Shown: positions 47,618-55,869 of the stretch, in pieces
Layout of the letters: each line of letters starts with the position of its first letter
Numbering within the stretch: position 1 is the first letter of the stretch
Assembly: GCA_040220455.1 (NCBI GenBank)
Contig: JAVJUS010000142.1
Coordinates: forward strand, 1-64,000
Length of the DNA stretch: 64,000 nucleotides
DNA from: JAVJUS01 sp040220455
GTDB taxonomy: Bacteria > Pseudomonadota > Alphaproteobacteria > DSM-16000 > Inquilinaceae
Direction of reading: 5' to 3'
Made by a program: the position numbers and the translations under genes
The notes under the pieces: model-generated
The model's input: the letters and a program-made list of their open reading frames with translations, nothing else
Database searches by the model: none
Told to the model about the DNA's origin: nothing

Positions 47618-48442
47618 ATGACCAAGGCCCACTGGACGCTCGACGATCTCCCCTGGGACAGTTTCGACCGCGCCAGGGTCGACCCGGATCAGGAAAAGCT
47701 CGCCCGCGCCGCGGCGATGGTCGAGTTCAACTCGGCCGACTATGTCGCGTATCTGGAAAACGTCTTCGGCGGCGACGAGGAGTTCATCGAGGACGCGCGC
47801 CGCTGGGGCGTGGAGGAGCGCCAGCACGGCGAGGCGCTCGGCCGCTGGGCGGCGCTGGTCGATCCGAGCTTCGATTTCGATCAGCGCTTCGCCCGCTTCC
47901 GCGAGGGCTTCCGGCCCGACACCTCGGCGACGGACTCGATCCGCGGCTCGCGCGCCGGGGAGATGGTCGCCCGGTGCATGGTCGAGGTCGGGACCTCGAG
48001 CTACTACACGGCCCTGGGCGACGCGACGGACGAGCCGGTGCTCAAGGCGATCTGCCGGCGCATCGCCTCGGACGAGCTGCGCCACTACAAGCTCTTCTAC
48101 GACAACCTGAAGCGCTACCTGGAGCGCGACGGCCTCAACAAGATCCAGCGCCTGCGCGTCGCGCTCGGCCGGATCAACGAGACCGAGGACGACGAGCTGT
48201 CCTACGCCTACTATGCGGCCAACACCACGCCCGGTCAGCCCTACGACCGGGAATGGGCGAACCGCGAGTACATGCGCCGGGCGATCCCCTACTACAAGGA
48301 CGAGCACATCGACCGGGCGCTGGCGATGATCTTCAAGGCCTGCGGGCTGAAGCCGCGCAGCCGGACCTTCGTCGCGGCGTCCTACGGCGCGAAGTGGTAT
48401 CTGGGCCGGCGCCAGAAGCAGCTGGCCAAGATCGCCGCCTGA
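47618..48442 (+). CDS. Ferritin-like di-iron protein of unknown role
   Basis: A 274-residue all-helical protein. Two ExxH motifs, EERQHGEALGRW (about 66-77) and SDELRHYKLFYDNL (about 150-163), with further acidic residues (MVEFNSADYVAYLENV), give the di-iron ligand set of ferritin-like/acyl-ACP-desaturase-like proteins. ATG 47618 (MTKAHWTLDDLPW) is preferred; an upstream GTG at 47585 adds 11 residues. It is followed 42 bp later by a 70-residue gene. Family membership is clear at the fold level; oxidase, desaturase or iron storage cannot be chosen. Confidence 0.82.
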   Translation: MTKAHWTLDDLPWDSFDRARVDPDQEKLARAAAMVEFNSADYVAYLENVFGGDEEFIEDARRWGVEERQHGEALGRWAALVDPSFDFDQRFARFREGFRPDTSATDSIRGSRAGEMVARCMVEVGTSSYYTALGDATDEPVLKAICRRIASDELRHYKLFYDNLKRYLERDGLNKIQRLRVALGRINETEDDELSYAYYAANTTPGQPYDREWANREYMRRAIPYYKDEHIDRALAMIFKACGLKPRSRTFVAASYGAKWYLGRRQKQLAKIAA

Positions 48443-48483
48443 CCGGCGGCGCGAGGCGCGGGCGAACGGGGAGGAGACGGGCA

Positions 48484-48696
48484 ATGCCGTTGCTGAGGTC
48501 CCTGCTGTGGCGCGCGGCCAAGACGGCGGCGACCGATCCGCGCGTGCGCCAGGGCGCCGTCGACGCCTACAAGAAGGCCCGCCCCCACGCCGACCGCGCC
48601 GCGCGTGAATTCCGCGACACCCTGCGCGAGACCTCCCCCCTCGACGACCCGCGCGGCTTCGCGGCGAAGTACCGGGACCGGCTGCGGGGGAAGTAG
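48484..48696 (+). CDS. Small basic hypothetical protein
   Basis: A 70-residue basic protein: LLRSLLWRAAKTAATDPRVR then alternating basic/acidic helices (DAYKKARPHADRAAREFRDT, FAAKYRDRLRGK). ATG 48484 follows GGAGGAG at about 48468, a strong ribosome-binding site. It lies 42 bp behind the ferritin-like gene on the same strand, and GC-rich third positions match that gene, so it is probably a real, cotranscribed partner. No family is recognised; an amphipathic, membrane- or nucleic-acid-associated role is possible. Confidence 0.65.
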   Translation: MPLLRSLLWRAAKTAATDPRVRQGAVDAYKKARPHADRAAREFRDTLRETSPLDDPRGFAAKYRDRLRGK

Positions 48697-48714
48697 GCGG
48701 CGGGGCGGCCGATA

Positions 48715-48996
48715 TCAGGTGCACGCTTCAGCGATCAACTTGATCGCGAAGGAAGCGACGAGGCACACGGCGCCGCCGAAGTAAAAACGCGTTTCCCATC
48801 GGGACAGCTCGAGGATCATCCGGACGACAAGGCCCTGAACGCGGTCGATACGGGCCCTATCGGTCGGTCTACGCCCTCGCAGTCTCGAAAGGGCTCGGAG
48901 CTGGCGGCGCCTGCGGCGGGTCGCGAAGAAGGGCGCCGCCAGCATGAGGGACCCGATCAGGCCGATCGAGTCCGCGACGATGCTCGCCGAAACCAC
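48715..48996 (-). CDS. Hypothetical small membrane protein
   Basis: A 93-residue protein with an N-terminal hydrophobic helix (about 5-24, SIVADSIGLIGSLMLAAPFF), a very basic segment (TRRRRRQLRALSRLRGRRPT) and a C-terminal helix (about 71-90, FYFGGAVCLVASFAIKLIAE). The topology looks like a hairpin with a basic cytoplasmic loop. It ends 18 bp after the 70-residue gene (convergent) and is 6 bp downstream of the XRE gene on the same strand. Base composition is visibly less GC-rich than the flanks. No family is recognised. Confidence 0.6.
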   Translation of the reverse strand: MVSASIVADSIGLIGSLMLAAPFFATRRRRRQLRALSRLRGRRPTDRARIDRVQGLVVRMILELSRWETRFYFGGAVCLVASFAIKLIAEACT

Positions 48997-49002
48997 GGCT
49001 TT

Positions 49003-49914
49003 CTACGCAGCGAACTGGAACACCTGACGGCGACCCGCTTTCTTGAATTGGGCCGCAGCCTCTTCGCCGCTATGCGCGATCGTGAGCTGTGTTCGCGTCG
49101 CAAGCGATGTCATTTCGAGGGCGATCGACACGCGTTCGCGCTCGCGTTGCTCCATTCGCGCCAGGACGTCGTTCCAGGAACCGCCCAAGCCAAGAGCGGT
49201 GACGATCTTCGTGTTACGTGCCCAATTCGCTCGAAAGGCCTCGTCAGGCCCCATGACACTCCGCAACTGGACCGCTTCGCGAAGCGTCAAGCGGGTCAGG
49301 GACTCGTGAAGACTCCCATCGTGCGCATGCGGTAACGGGCGCGAGAGGCCCGAATATCGCCGGAATGCTGTCTCCAGTGTGAGGGGCGGGAGGCTGCTCC
49401 ATGGCAAGTGCGGCGCGCCGATCAGGAGTGCGAAGTGCGCCAAACCGGTCAGCGATCCGGATTTTTCCGTCAGGAGCCTCAGCATCTGCTCCGCGACCGC
49501 TTCCGGACTGCGACGAACAGCCGGCGAAGCCGGCTTCGCGGGCGCCCGCGCATCGCGAGTCGAGACTTCGGACGCTTCGGCAAAGCTTGCGCTTTCCTCG
49601 GTCAAGACGACCGACAGACACTCATGGCCGCACGCTCTCATGATGCGGAAATACAGCGTCAAAGAGGGCCCGTCCCGGCCAACGCCACGCTCCAGATCGC
49701 TGACATGACTCTGGGTCGTGCCGAGAGCATCGGCCAACCCGGTCTGGCTCAGACCGGCCGACTGCCGCATTCGGCGGATTTCCTTGCCGATCGCGATGAT
49801 CTCCCGGCGCCGACGGTAGGCCGCGAAGCTCTTCTCCGACTTGCGGATCCTGGCATCGAGATCGATCTTGCGTAGACGGCCGGGCCTGCGTTCAGGGGTT
49901 TCGATATCAGCCAT
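49003..49914 (-). CDS. XRE-family helix-turn-helix regulator
   Basis: A 303-residue protein. The N-terminal basic region precedes a Cro/C1-type HTH (about 43-75): IGKEIRRMRQSAGLSQTGLA then DALGTTQSHVSDLERG, ending in a HigA-like strand (LTLYFRIMRACGHECLSVVL). The C-terminal 200 residues match nothing I recognise (LAHFALLIGAPHLPWSSL, RLTLREAVQLRSVMGP, REALEMTSLATRTQL). Its ATG overlaps the upstream gene as ATGA, so the two are coupled. The layout is antitoxin- or regulator-like, but the toxin, if any, is not obvious. Composition suggests acquisition by transfer. Confidence 0.75.
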   Translation of the reverse strand: MADIETPERRPGRLRKIDLDARIRKSEKSFAAYRRRREIIAIGKEIRRMRQSAGLSQTGLADALGTTQSHVSDLERGVGRDGPSLTLYFRIMRACGHECLSVVLTEESASFAEASEVSTRDARAPAKPASPAVRRSPEAVAEQMLRLLTEKSGSLTGLAHFALLIGAPHLPWSSLPPLTLETAFRRYSGLSRPLPHAHDGSLHESLTRLTLREAVQLRSVMGPDEAFRANWARNTKIVTALGLGGSWNDVLARMEQRERERVSIALEMTSLATRTQLTIAHSGEEAAAQFKKAGRRQVFQFAA

Positions 49915-50297
49915 CAGGATGCCTCGTCAGTCGCCTCGTCCAGGAAATACATCCGGGCGATCGCTTCGCCACGGCCCTGCAGGAAGTCACGGTCCAGCGC
50001 TACATGGAGGAGGCGTATCTCCCGGATCGCGTCGCCCTCGCCCTTCAGCAGATCGAGAAAGACGACAACGTCGCTAACCGGACGCCCTATCATCGGCCGT
50101 GGCAGATTTTCCGAATAGTCGACGATCCATTCCCGGGCCGCCATCCACCCATCCTCGTCGATAACCGCCACGGAGCCGTAGACATCCGCCTCGAGAGCAT
50201 CCGCATCGACACCGATTGCCCCGGCGCATGCGCGAATCTCCTCCAGGACCACGTCGGTTCCATCTTCGGCCTCGAAGCACGCCAACTCCGCCGCCAT
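49914..50297 (-). CDS. Acidic hypothetical protein coupled to the XRE gene
   Basis: A 127-residue acidic protein (Asp/Glu rich: AELACFEAEDGTDVVLEEIRA, VFLDLLKGEGDAIREIRLLHV). No transmembrane segment or known motif is visible. It is the first gene of a three-gene minus-strand cluster with the XRE regulator (ATGA overlap) and a small membrane protein. ATG 50297 is preceded by GAGGGAG, a strong ribosome-binding site. Composition is AT-richer than its neighbours. It could be the effector of a toxin-antitoxin-like pair or a small modulator; there is no direct evidence for either. Confidence 0.65.
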   Translation of the reverse strand: MAAELACFEAEDGTDVVLEEIRACAGAIGVDADALEADVYGSVAVIDEDGWMAAREWIVDYSENLPRPMIGRPVSDVVVFLDLLKGEGDAIREIRLLHVALDRDFLQGRGEAIARMYFLDEATDEAS

Positions 50298-50475
50298 CCG
50301 ATCTCCCTCGAATATAGGCTACTACCGATAATTTGACCAGCTCTGATTACACCTCCCTTTCAACTAGCATACGGTGCTAGGCGGCGCTACCCGAGCGCCC
50401 CTTCCTTGTCGCCGCCGCTTGCGATACGGATGGCCCGGCTCGAACATCGGCGTCTCTTCAATCTTGCCTCTCCCC

Positions 50476-51690
50476 ATGCCCGACACTCCGCCGGATACTC
50501 CCCGCCCCTCCACCGACGCCTCGCAGGACACCGCCCCCGCGCCGGCGGGCGAGGGAGTCATGGCCGGGTATCGCCGGCTGCGGCGGGAAGGGGTGCTGAA
50601 GCCCGATCCGGGCCAGGAACTCGCGGCGGAGAAGCTCGAGGGGCTGAGCCACGCGCTTTCGCGCTATTCCCCGCAGACCGGGCCGGCCGGCTGGCGGGAG
50701 CGGCTGGGCCTTGGCCGGCGGGAGCGGGAGCCGGCGCCGCAGGGGCTCTATCTCTACGGCAGCGTCGGCACCGGCAAGTCGATGGTGATGGACCTGTTCT
50801 TCGAGCGCGCGCCGGTCGCGGCCAAGCGCCGGGTCCATTTCCACGCCTTCATGGCCGAAGTCCACGACCGCCTGCACGCCTGGCGACAGGGGCGCACCAC
50901 CGCCTTCGCCATGAAGCGGGGCCGGCATGTCGACGACCCGGTGCCGCCGCTGGCCCGGGCGCTGGCGGAGGAGGCCTGGCTGCTCTGCTTCGACGAGTTC
51001 CACGTCACCGACATCGCCGACGCCATGATCCTGTCGCGCCTGTTCGAGGCGCTGTTCGAGGCGGGTGTGGTCGTTGTCGCGACGTCGAACTGGCCACCCG
51101 ACGAGCTCTACAAGGACGGCCTGCAGCGCGACCGCTTCGTGCCCTTCATCACGCTGGTCAAGCAGCGCCTGGACGTCCTGGAGCTCGACAGCGGCATCGA
51201 CTACCGCCTCGACCGGCTGCGCGGCGCGCGCACGATCCACTGGCCGCTCGGCCCGGCGGCGGACAAGGCTCTCGACCGCGCCTTCGCCGACCTGACCGAC
51301 GGCGCCGAGGGCGCGGCGGAGACGGTCGCCCACAAGGGCCGGGAGATCGAGGTGCCGAAGGCCGCGCGCGGCGTGGCCCGGTTCGAGTTCGACGACCTGT
51401 GCGCCCGCCCGCTGGGCGCGGCCGACCACATCGCCATCGCGGCGCGCTACCACACCGTCGTGCTGAACGGCGTGCCGGTGCTGACCGAGCCGAAGCGCAA
51501 CGAGGCCAAGCGCTTCATCACCCTGATCGACGCGCTCTACGAGCACCGCTGCAAGCTGGTGATGGCCGCCGACGACCCGCCCGACAAGCTCGACCGGACC
51601 GAAAGCCATGCTTTCGAGTTCGAGCGCACGGTCAGCCGCCTGGCCGAGATGCAGTCCGCCGACTGGTACGACCGGCCGCATCTGACGTGA
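50476..51690 (+). CDS. zapE: Cell division protein ZapE (AFG1-like ATPase)
   Basis: A 404-residue P-loop ATPase that binds FtsZ in proteobacteria and is the homologue of mitochondrial AFG1. Walker A is LYGSVGTGKSMVMDLFF (about 92-108), Walker B is LLCFDEFHVTDIADAMIL, and sensor-type segments VVATSNWPPDELYKDGLQR and HTVVLNGVPVLTEPKRNEAK follow. ATG 50476 (MPDTPPDTPRP) is chosen, though ATG 50560 (MAGYRRLRREGV) lies closer to the conserved start; the residues between are low-complexity. It is upstream of mdh, its usual neighbour in alphaproteobacteria. Confidence 0.94.
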   Translation: MPDTPPDTPRPSTDASQDTAPAPAGEGVMAGYRRLRREGVLKPDPGQELAAEKLEGLSHALSRYSPQTGPAGWRERLGLGRREREPAPQGLYLYGSVGTGKSMVMDLFFERAPVAAKRRVHFHAFMAEVHDRLHAWRQGRTTAFAMKRGRHVDDPVPPLARALAEEAWLLCFDEFHVTDIADAMILSRLFEALFEAGVVVVATSNWPPDELYKDGLQRDRFVPFITLVKQRLDVLELDSGIDYRLDRLRGARTIHWPLGPAADKALDRAFADLTDGAEGAAETVAHKGREIEVPKAARGVARFEFDDLCARPLGAADHIAIAARYHTVVLNGVPVLTEPKRNEAKRFITLIDALYEHRCKLVMAADDPPDKLDRTESHAFEFERTVSRLAEMQSADWYDRPHLT

Positions 51691-51737
51691 GGGGCGGGCT
51701 CGATCGCCCGGAGCCGGAGGTCGAAACAACCAGGGGC

Positions 51738-51915
51738 TCACCACCAAGACACCAAGGCCACCAAGGCGCCGCAGGCGGTCGACCGGCGGCAGCGCTGCTG
51801 CTCCTCGCGCATTCCTGTTTCGGCGCCTTCGGCGCCGAGGAGTCGGGTCGGTTGGCCCTCCGCCGATCGGATTCAGGCTCGGAGCCCCTTGGTGACCTTG
51901 GTGTCTTGGCGGTGA
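51738..51915. repeat. Inverted repeat of the CCACCAAGACACCAAGG type
   Basis: Arms of 29 bp at 51738-51766 and 51887-51915 are reverse complements with two mismatches (left arm contains ACCAAGACACCAAGG). They enclose 120 bp that includes GGCGCCTTCGGCGCC. Similar ACCAAGACACCAAGG/CCTTGGTGTCTTGGT elements recur between genes in many proteobacteria. It occupies most of the 431-bp zapE-mdh gap. The remainder (51916-52121) holds the mdh leader and shows no other signal. Confidence 0.85.
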
Positions 51916-52121
51916 ACAACGGTTGTCGGTTGTTCGAAGGCCCTGCCCGTCATCCCCGGCGGAAGACCGGTAGCCTTGCCGAGCCGCACGTTTGGCGCTA
52001 GGACGACCGCGCCTCCCGATCCGGTCCGGCCGGGCGGGGGTCCCGGGCGGCGGTCCCCGGCGGGCACCGTCGGCGCCCGGGCCGCGACTTCCGCGCCCCC
52101 AATCCCTGGAGACCTCGACTG

Positions 52122-53081
52122 ATGGCTCGCAAGAAGATCGCGCTGGTCGGCGCCGGGCAGATCGGCGGCACGCTCGCCCTGCTCGCCGGCATCAAGGAGT
52201 TGGGCGACGTCGTGCTGTTCGACATCGCCGAAGGCATTCCCGAGGGCAAGGCGCTCGACATCGCCGAGGGCTCGACGGTCGAGGGCTATGACGCGGTCGT
52301 CGGCGGCGGCAGCGATTATTCCGTCATCGCCGATGCGGACGTGATCATCGTGACCGCCGGCGTGCCCCGCAAGCCGGGCATGAGCCGCGACGACCTGATC
52401 GAGACCAACACCAAGGTGATGAAGTCGGTCGGCGAGGCGATCAAGGCCAATGCACCGGACGCCTTCGTCATCGTCATCACCAACCCGCTCGACGCCATGG
52501 TCGGCGTCATGCGCAAGGTGACCGGATTCCCGGCCGAGCGCGTCGTCGGCATGGCCGGCGTGCTCGACTCCGCGCGTTTCCGCTGGTTCCTGGCCGAGGA
52601 GTTCAACGTCTCCGTCGAGGACGTGACCGCCTTCGTGCTGGGCGGCCACGGCGACACCATGGTGCCGCTGATCCGCTATTCCACCGTCGCCGGCATCCCG
52701 CTGCCCGACCTGGTCGAGATGGGCTGGACCACGCAAGCGCGCCTGGACGCCATCGTCCAGCGCACCCGCGACGGCGGGGCGGAGATTGTCGGCCTGCTCA
52801 AGACCGGCTCGGCCTTCTACGCCCCCGCCTCCTCCGCCATCGCCATGGCCGAGTCCTATCTCAAGGACAAGAAGCGCCTGCTGCCCTGCGCCGCCTATCT
52901 GACGGGCCAGTACGGCGTCGACGGCTTCTATGTCGGCGTGCCGGTGGTGATCGGCGCCGGCGGCGTCGAGCGGATCGTCGAGATCAACTTCACGCCCGAG
53001 GAGCGCGAGATGTTCGACGCCTCGGTCAAGGCCGTGAAGGGCCTGGTGGAAACCGCCGACAAGATGCTGGCGGGGCTCTGA
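52122..53081 (+). CDS. mdh: Malate dehydrogenase (LDH-like type)
   Basis: A 319-residue NAD-dependent enzyme of the TCA cycle oxidising malate to oxaloacetate. The Rossmann glycine motif is VGAGQIGG (about 9-16); the substrate-binding arginine is in GVPRKPGMSRDDL; the catalytic histidine is H176 in LGGHGDTMVPL. This is the LDH-like malate dehydrogenase of alphaproteobacteria and Gram-positives. ATG 52122 directly begins MARKKIALVG. It follows zapE on the same strand, with a repeat between. A hairpin lies just after the stop. Confidence 0.97.
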   Translation: MARKKIALVGAGQIGGTLALLAGIKELGDVVLFDIAEGIPEGKALDIAEGSTVEGYDAVVGGGSDYSVIADADVIIVTAGVPRKPGMSRDDLIETNTKVMKSVGEAIKANAPDAFVIVITNPLDAMVGVMRKVTGFPAERVVGMAGVLDSARFRWFLAEEFNVSVEDVTAFVLGGHGDTMVPLIRYSTVAGIPLPDLVEMGWTTQARLDAIVQRTRDGGAEIVGLLKTGSAFYAPASSAIAMAESYLKDKKRLLPCAAYLTGQYGVDGFYVGVPVVIGAGGVERIVEINFTPEEREMFDASVKAVKGLVETADKMLAGL

Positions 53082-53106
53082 ATACGGGCCCGGCCGATCT
53101 GCGCAG

Positions 53107-53140
53107 AAAATCGGCCCCGCCGGCGGTCCGGCGGGGCCGA
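53107..53140 (-). terminator. Hairpin terminator read on the minus strand
   Basis: A perfect 13-bp stem, TCGGCCCCGCCGG (53111-53123) and CCGGCGGGGCCGA (53128-53140) with a CGGT loop, is followed by TTTT on the minus strand only (53107-53110 read as AAAA on plus). That orientation serves the convergent msrP gene, about 210 bp upstream on that strand. On the plus strand it could still form a stem behind mdh but lacks a T-run. Confidence 0.55.
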
Positions 53141-53348
53141 GTCGCCGCGAAGGCCGCGGCGTCGAGGGGGAGAAAGGACGACGGTCGGGTCCGCGCCGCA
53201 GGCGACGCGGCCCGTGCTCGGTGACCGCCGGGATACACACTGGCGCATAGCCGGCTTACACGTCAAGGGCGAAGTCGCCCAACCTCGGGACGAGGGTGGA
53301 GGCGCGGCCGGCGCCCCAGGGGCGCCGGCCGTCACATGAACCGGACCG

Positions 53349-54335
53349 TCACATGAACAGAGTCCGCCGGTTCTCGACCTCGATAGTCTCGTAGAGGCCG
53401 GCGACCCACTCGCCGTAGCCGTTGTAGATCCGCGTCGGCACCTTCTCGTCGGAGGGCAGCAGGCGCTCGGTCGCCTGGCTCCAGCGCGGGTGCGGCACCT
53501 CCGGGTTGACGTTGGCCCAGAACCCGTACTCGTTGGACTGGATCTCTTCCCAGAAGCTGACCGGCCGCTCCTCGGTGAAGCTGATGCGCACCAGCGACTT
53601 GATCGACTTGAAGCCGTATTTCCACGGCGTGATCAGGCGCAGCGGCGCGCCGTTCTGACGCGGCATCGGCTTGCCGTAGGCGCCGGTGCCCATGAAGGCG
53701 AGCTCGTTCGTCGCCTCCGCCATGGTCAGCCCCTCGGTATAGGGCCACGGATACCAGAACTGGCGGAACCCGCCGGCCCAATCCGCGTCCCCGAAGGTCT
53801 GCATCCGAACGTACTTGGCCGAGCCCAGCGGGCGGCAGTAGTCGACCAGCGCCTTCATCGGGAAGCCGGACCAGGGGATCGTCATCGCCCAGGCCTCGAC
53901 GCAGCGCAGGCGATAGACGCGCTCCTCGATCGGCATGGCGCGGATGAGCTCGTAGACGTCGACCGTCCGCTCCTCCTCGACGAGGCCGTCGATGGTCACC
54001 GTCCAGGGCTCCAGCGGCATCTCCTGGGCGGCGCGCCAGATCTGCTTGTGGGAGCCGAATTCGTAGAAGTTGTTGTAGGTGGTGGCGGTCTCTTCGTCGG
54101 TGATCGCGCGGTCCACGGTGAAGGCCGTGTTGCGCTCGGCCGGGTAGAGGTCGGCCGTCGGGCGCGCGCCGCCGTCCTGCGCCCGGGCGCCGCCGGGCAG
54201 GCCGGCGAGCGCCCCCGCCAGACCGGCCCCGGCGAGACCGGCCCGGGCGAGGAAGGCGCGCCGGTTGACGAACGCCGCTTCAGGGGTGGCCGCCGATTCC
54301 GGCAGCTCCCATCCCCGCTTCGACTTGATGAGCAT
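53349..54335 (-). CDS. msrP: Periplasmic methionine-sulfoxide reductase catalytic subunit MsrP
   Basis: A 328-residue molybdopterin oxidoreductase of the YedY/MsrP family that repairs oxidised methionines in periplasmic proteins. The Tat signal is NRRAFLARAGLAGAG, with R25-R26. The Mo-ligand cysteine is C145 in YRLRCVEAWAM; IPWSGFPMKALVDYC, WYPWPYTEGLTM and APLRLITPWKYGFKSIK are invariant segments. The heme-bearing partner MsrQ is usually encoded next door, but none is adjacent here and none is in this window. ATG 54335 gives the standard length. Confidence 0.95.
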   Translation of the reverse strand: MLIKSKRGWELPESAATPEAAFVNRRAFLARAGLAGAGLAGALAGLPGGARAQDGGARPTADLYPAERNTAFTVDRAITDEETATTYNNFYEFGSHKQIWRAAQEMPLEPWTVTIDGLVEEERTVDVYELIRAMPIEERVYRLRCVEAWAMTIPWSGFPMKALVDYCRPLGSAKYVRMQTFGDADWAGGFRQFWYPWPYTEGLTMAEATNELAFMGTGAYGKPMPRQNGAPLRLITPWKYGFKSIKSLVRISFTEERPVSFWEEIQSNEYGFWANVNPEVPHPRWSQATERLLPSDEKVPTRIYNGYGEWVAGLYETIEVENRRTLFM

Positions 54336-54444
54336 GTCTGGGATCCTCCCGCTCTCTGACCGGTATATGGGTGCCAGGGTCCGGCTCCGGCCAAATCACG
54401 TCTCGGTGAGAGGTGGCCCTTGCGAGCTGCCCCCTTCTTGCCGG

Positions 54445-55794
54445 CTAACCCCCGTCCATCATCGCGTCCGCCTCCGGCATGGCGAGTGCCGCCGCGGCCC
54501 CCGCCAGCGCCAGGACGGCCAGCACCGCGATCGCCACGGCCGGGTTGAAGCCCTGGGCCACGAAGCCGATGGCGCCGGCGGCCAGCGTGACAAGACCGAC
54601 GGCGCTGTTGGCGAAGGCGACGAACAGCGGCCGCTCGTCCTTCGCCGCGGCATCGACCAGATAAGTCTTGCGGCCCAGCCGTACGCCCGCCTCCGCGATG
54701 CCGAGCACGAAGAAGACAAGCGCGTACGTCTCGGCCGTACGCCAGGCCTCCGGCGCAACGGCCAAAGCCAAGGCGAGACCGCCCGCGAACGCGCCGATCA
54801 CGCCGGACAGCGCCATCGTACGCCGGGCCGACAGGTCGGAGAACCGGCCCCAGAAGGGGCTCGAGACGATGTTGGCGATGCCGACGGCGACGACGTACAC
54901 GCCCAGCGACGCCACGGCGCCGCCGAACAGGCCATGGGCGTGCAGGGCGTAGATCGGCATGGCGATCTCGACCGTCACCAGGAGCGCGCGGGCGATCAGG
55001 TAGCTGCGGTACCCCGGAATCCGGCGCACCAGGCCCACGCCCTCGCGCGCCTGGTCGAGCGCATTGCGCCCGCCCTCGGTCGCGCCCGGCAGTTCCTCGA
55101 TCCGGGCGAAGAGCAGCGCGGCGAGCGCCCAGAGAAGCGCCGCGGCGGCGAGCAGCCAGAGATAAGGCGCGAGCACCGTCTCCTCGCCGAGCGTCAGGCG
55201 TAGATAGAGCCCCGCGGCGAGCGTCAGGGCGCCGCCGATCGCCGCCCGGTTGGACAGGAGACGGCCGCGCCGGCCCTTCGGGACCGTCTTGCCGAGCACA
55301 TCCTGGAACGCTACAGAGCCGACACCGCTGGCGGTCGAGAACACGGCGAGCAGGAGGAGGATGGCGAGCCCGGCGGCCAGCGGCGGCAAGGCGAGCGCGG
55401 CCGGGATCATCAGGGCTAGGCAGATCGCCTGGATGACGCCGGCGCCCACCCACGCGACCTTGCGTCGGGCGAGGACGCGGATGCGCGCCGCGACGGCGAG
55501 CTGGGGCAGCAGGGCGCCGACCTGCTTGATCGGCGCGAGGAATCCGACGAGGCCCGCCGGGGCGCCGATGCCGGCCATAAGCCAGGGCAGGACGAGCCCC
55601 GGCGAGGCGAGCTGCTCGGCGAGCTTGGTCGCGGCGCCGTTGGCGACGTTGAGCAGGTAGTTGCGCGGCACCTCGGCGCAGGCGCCGTCCGGGATCGCAT
55701 CGCAGGCGCGATCTTCCCGATCATCGCCGGACAGGACAGCGTAGAGCCGGTCGCGCGTCTCGTCGATCGGCGGAAGCGTATCGGTTACGGGCAT
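54445..55794 (-). CDS. MFS transporter
   Basis: A 449-residue transporter with a hydrophilic N-terminal ~45-residue tail (TLPPIDETRDRLYAVLSGDD) before the helices begin at NYLLNVANGAATKLAEQL. About ten to twelve transmembrane segments follow. The loop motifs are weak, apart from DVLGKTVPKGRRGRLLSNR between helices 4 and 5 and SSPFWGRFSDLSARRTM between helices 8 and 9. The branch appears to be an uncharacterised proteobacterial one. Substrate unknown. It is 109 bp upstream of msrP on the same strand, but cotranscription is uncertain. Confidence 0.85.
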   Translation of the reverse strand: MPVTDTLPPIDETRDRLYAVLSGDDREDRACDAIPDGACAEVPRNYLLNVANGAATKLAEQLASPGLVLPWLMAGIGAPAGLVGFLAPIKQVGALLPQLAVAARIRVLARRKVAWVGAGVIQAICLALMIPAALALPPLAAGLAILLLLAVFSTASGVGSVAFQDVLGKTVPKGRRGRLLSNRAAIGGALTLAAGLYLRLTLGEETVLAPYLWLLAAAALLWALAALLFARIEELPGATEGGRNALDQAREGVGLVRRIPGYRSYLIARALLVTVEIAMPIYALHAHGLFGGAVASLGVYVVAVGIANIVSSPFWGRFSDLSARRTMALSGVIGAFAGGLALALAVAPEAWRTAETYALVFFVLGIAEAGVRLGRKTYLVDAAAKDERPLFVAFANSAVGLVTLAAGAIGFVAQGFNPAVAIAVLAVLALAGAAAALAMPEADAMMDGG

Positions 55795-55869
55795 GACCCG
55801 GCTCGATCTAGGCCGATCTCGGCGAAGGTAAACCCGGCCGGGCCTGGGGCGACCCGGCCGGCGCGCAGG

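Noticed and set aside
50297..50340. A TGGTCA-N17-TATATT promoter before the acidic 127-residue gene
   Set aside because: The spacing is good, but the -10 would lie so close to the ATG that the transcript would start within the ribosome-binding site. It is not reported as a feature.
53111..53140. Rho-independent terminator for mdh on the plus strand
   Set aside because: The stem is perfect but is followed by GTCGCCGCG on the plus strand; the T-run is only on the minus strand.
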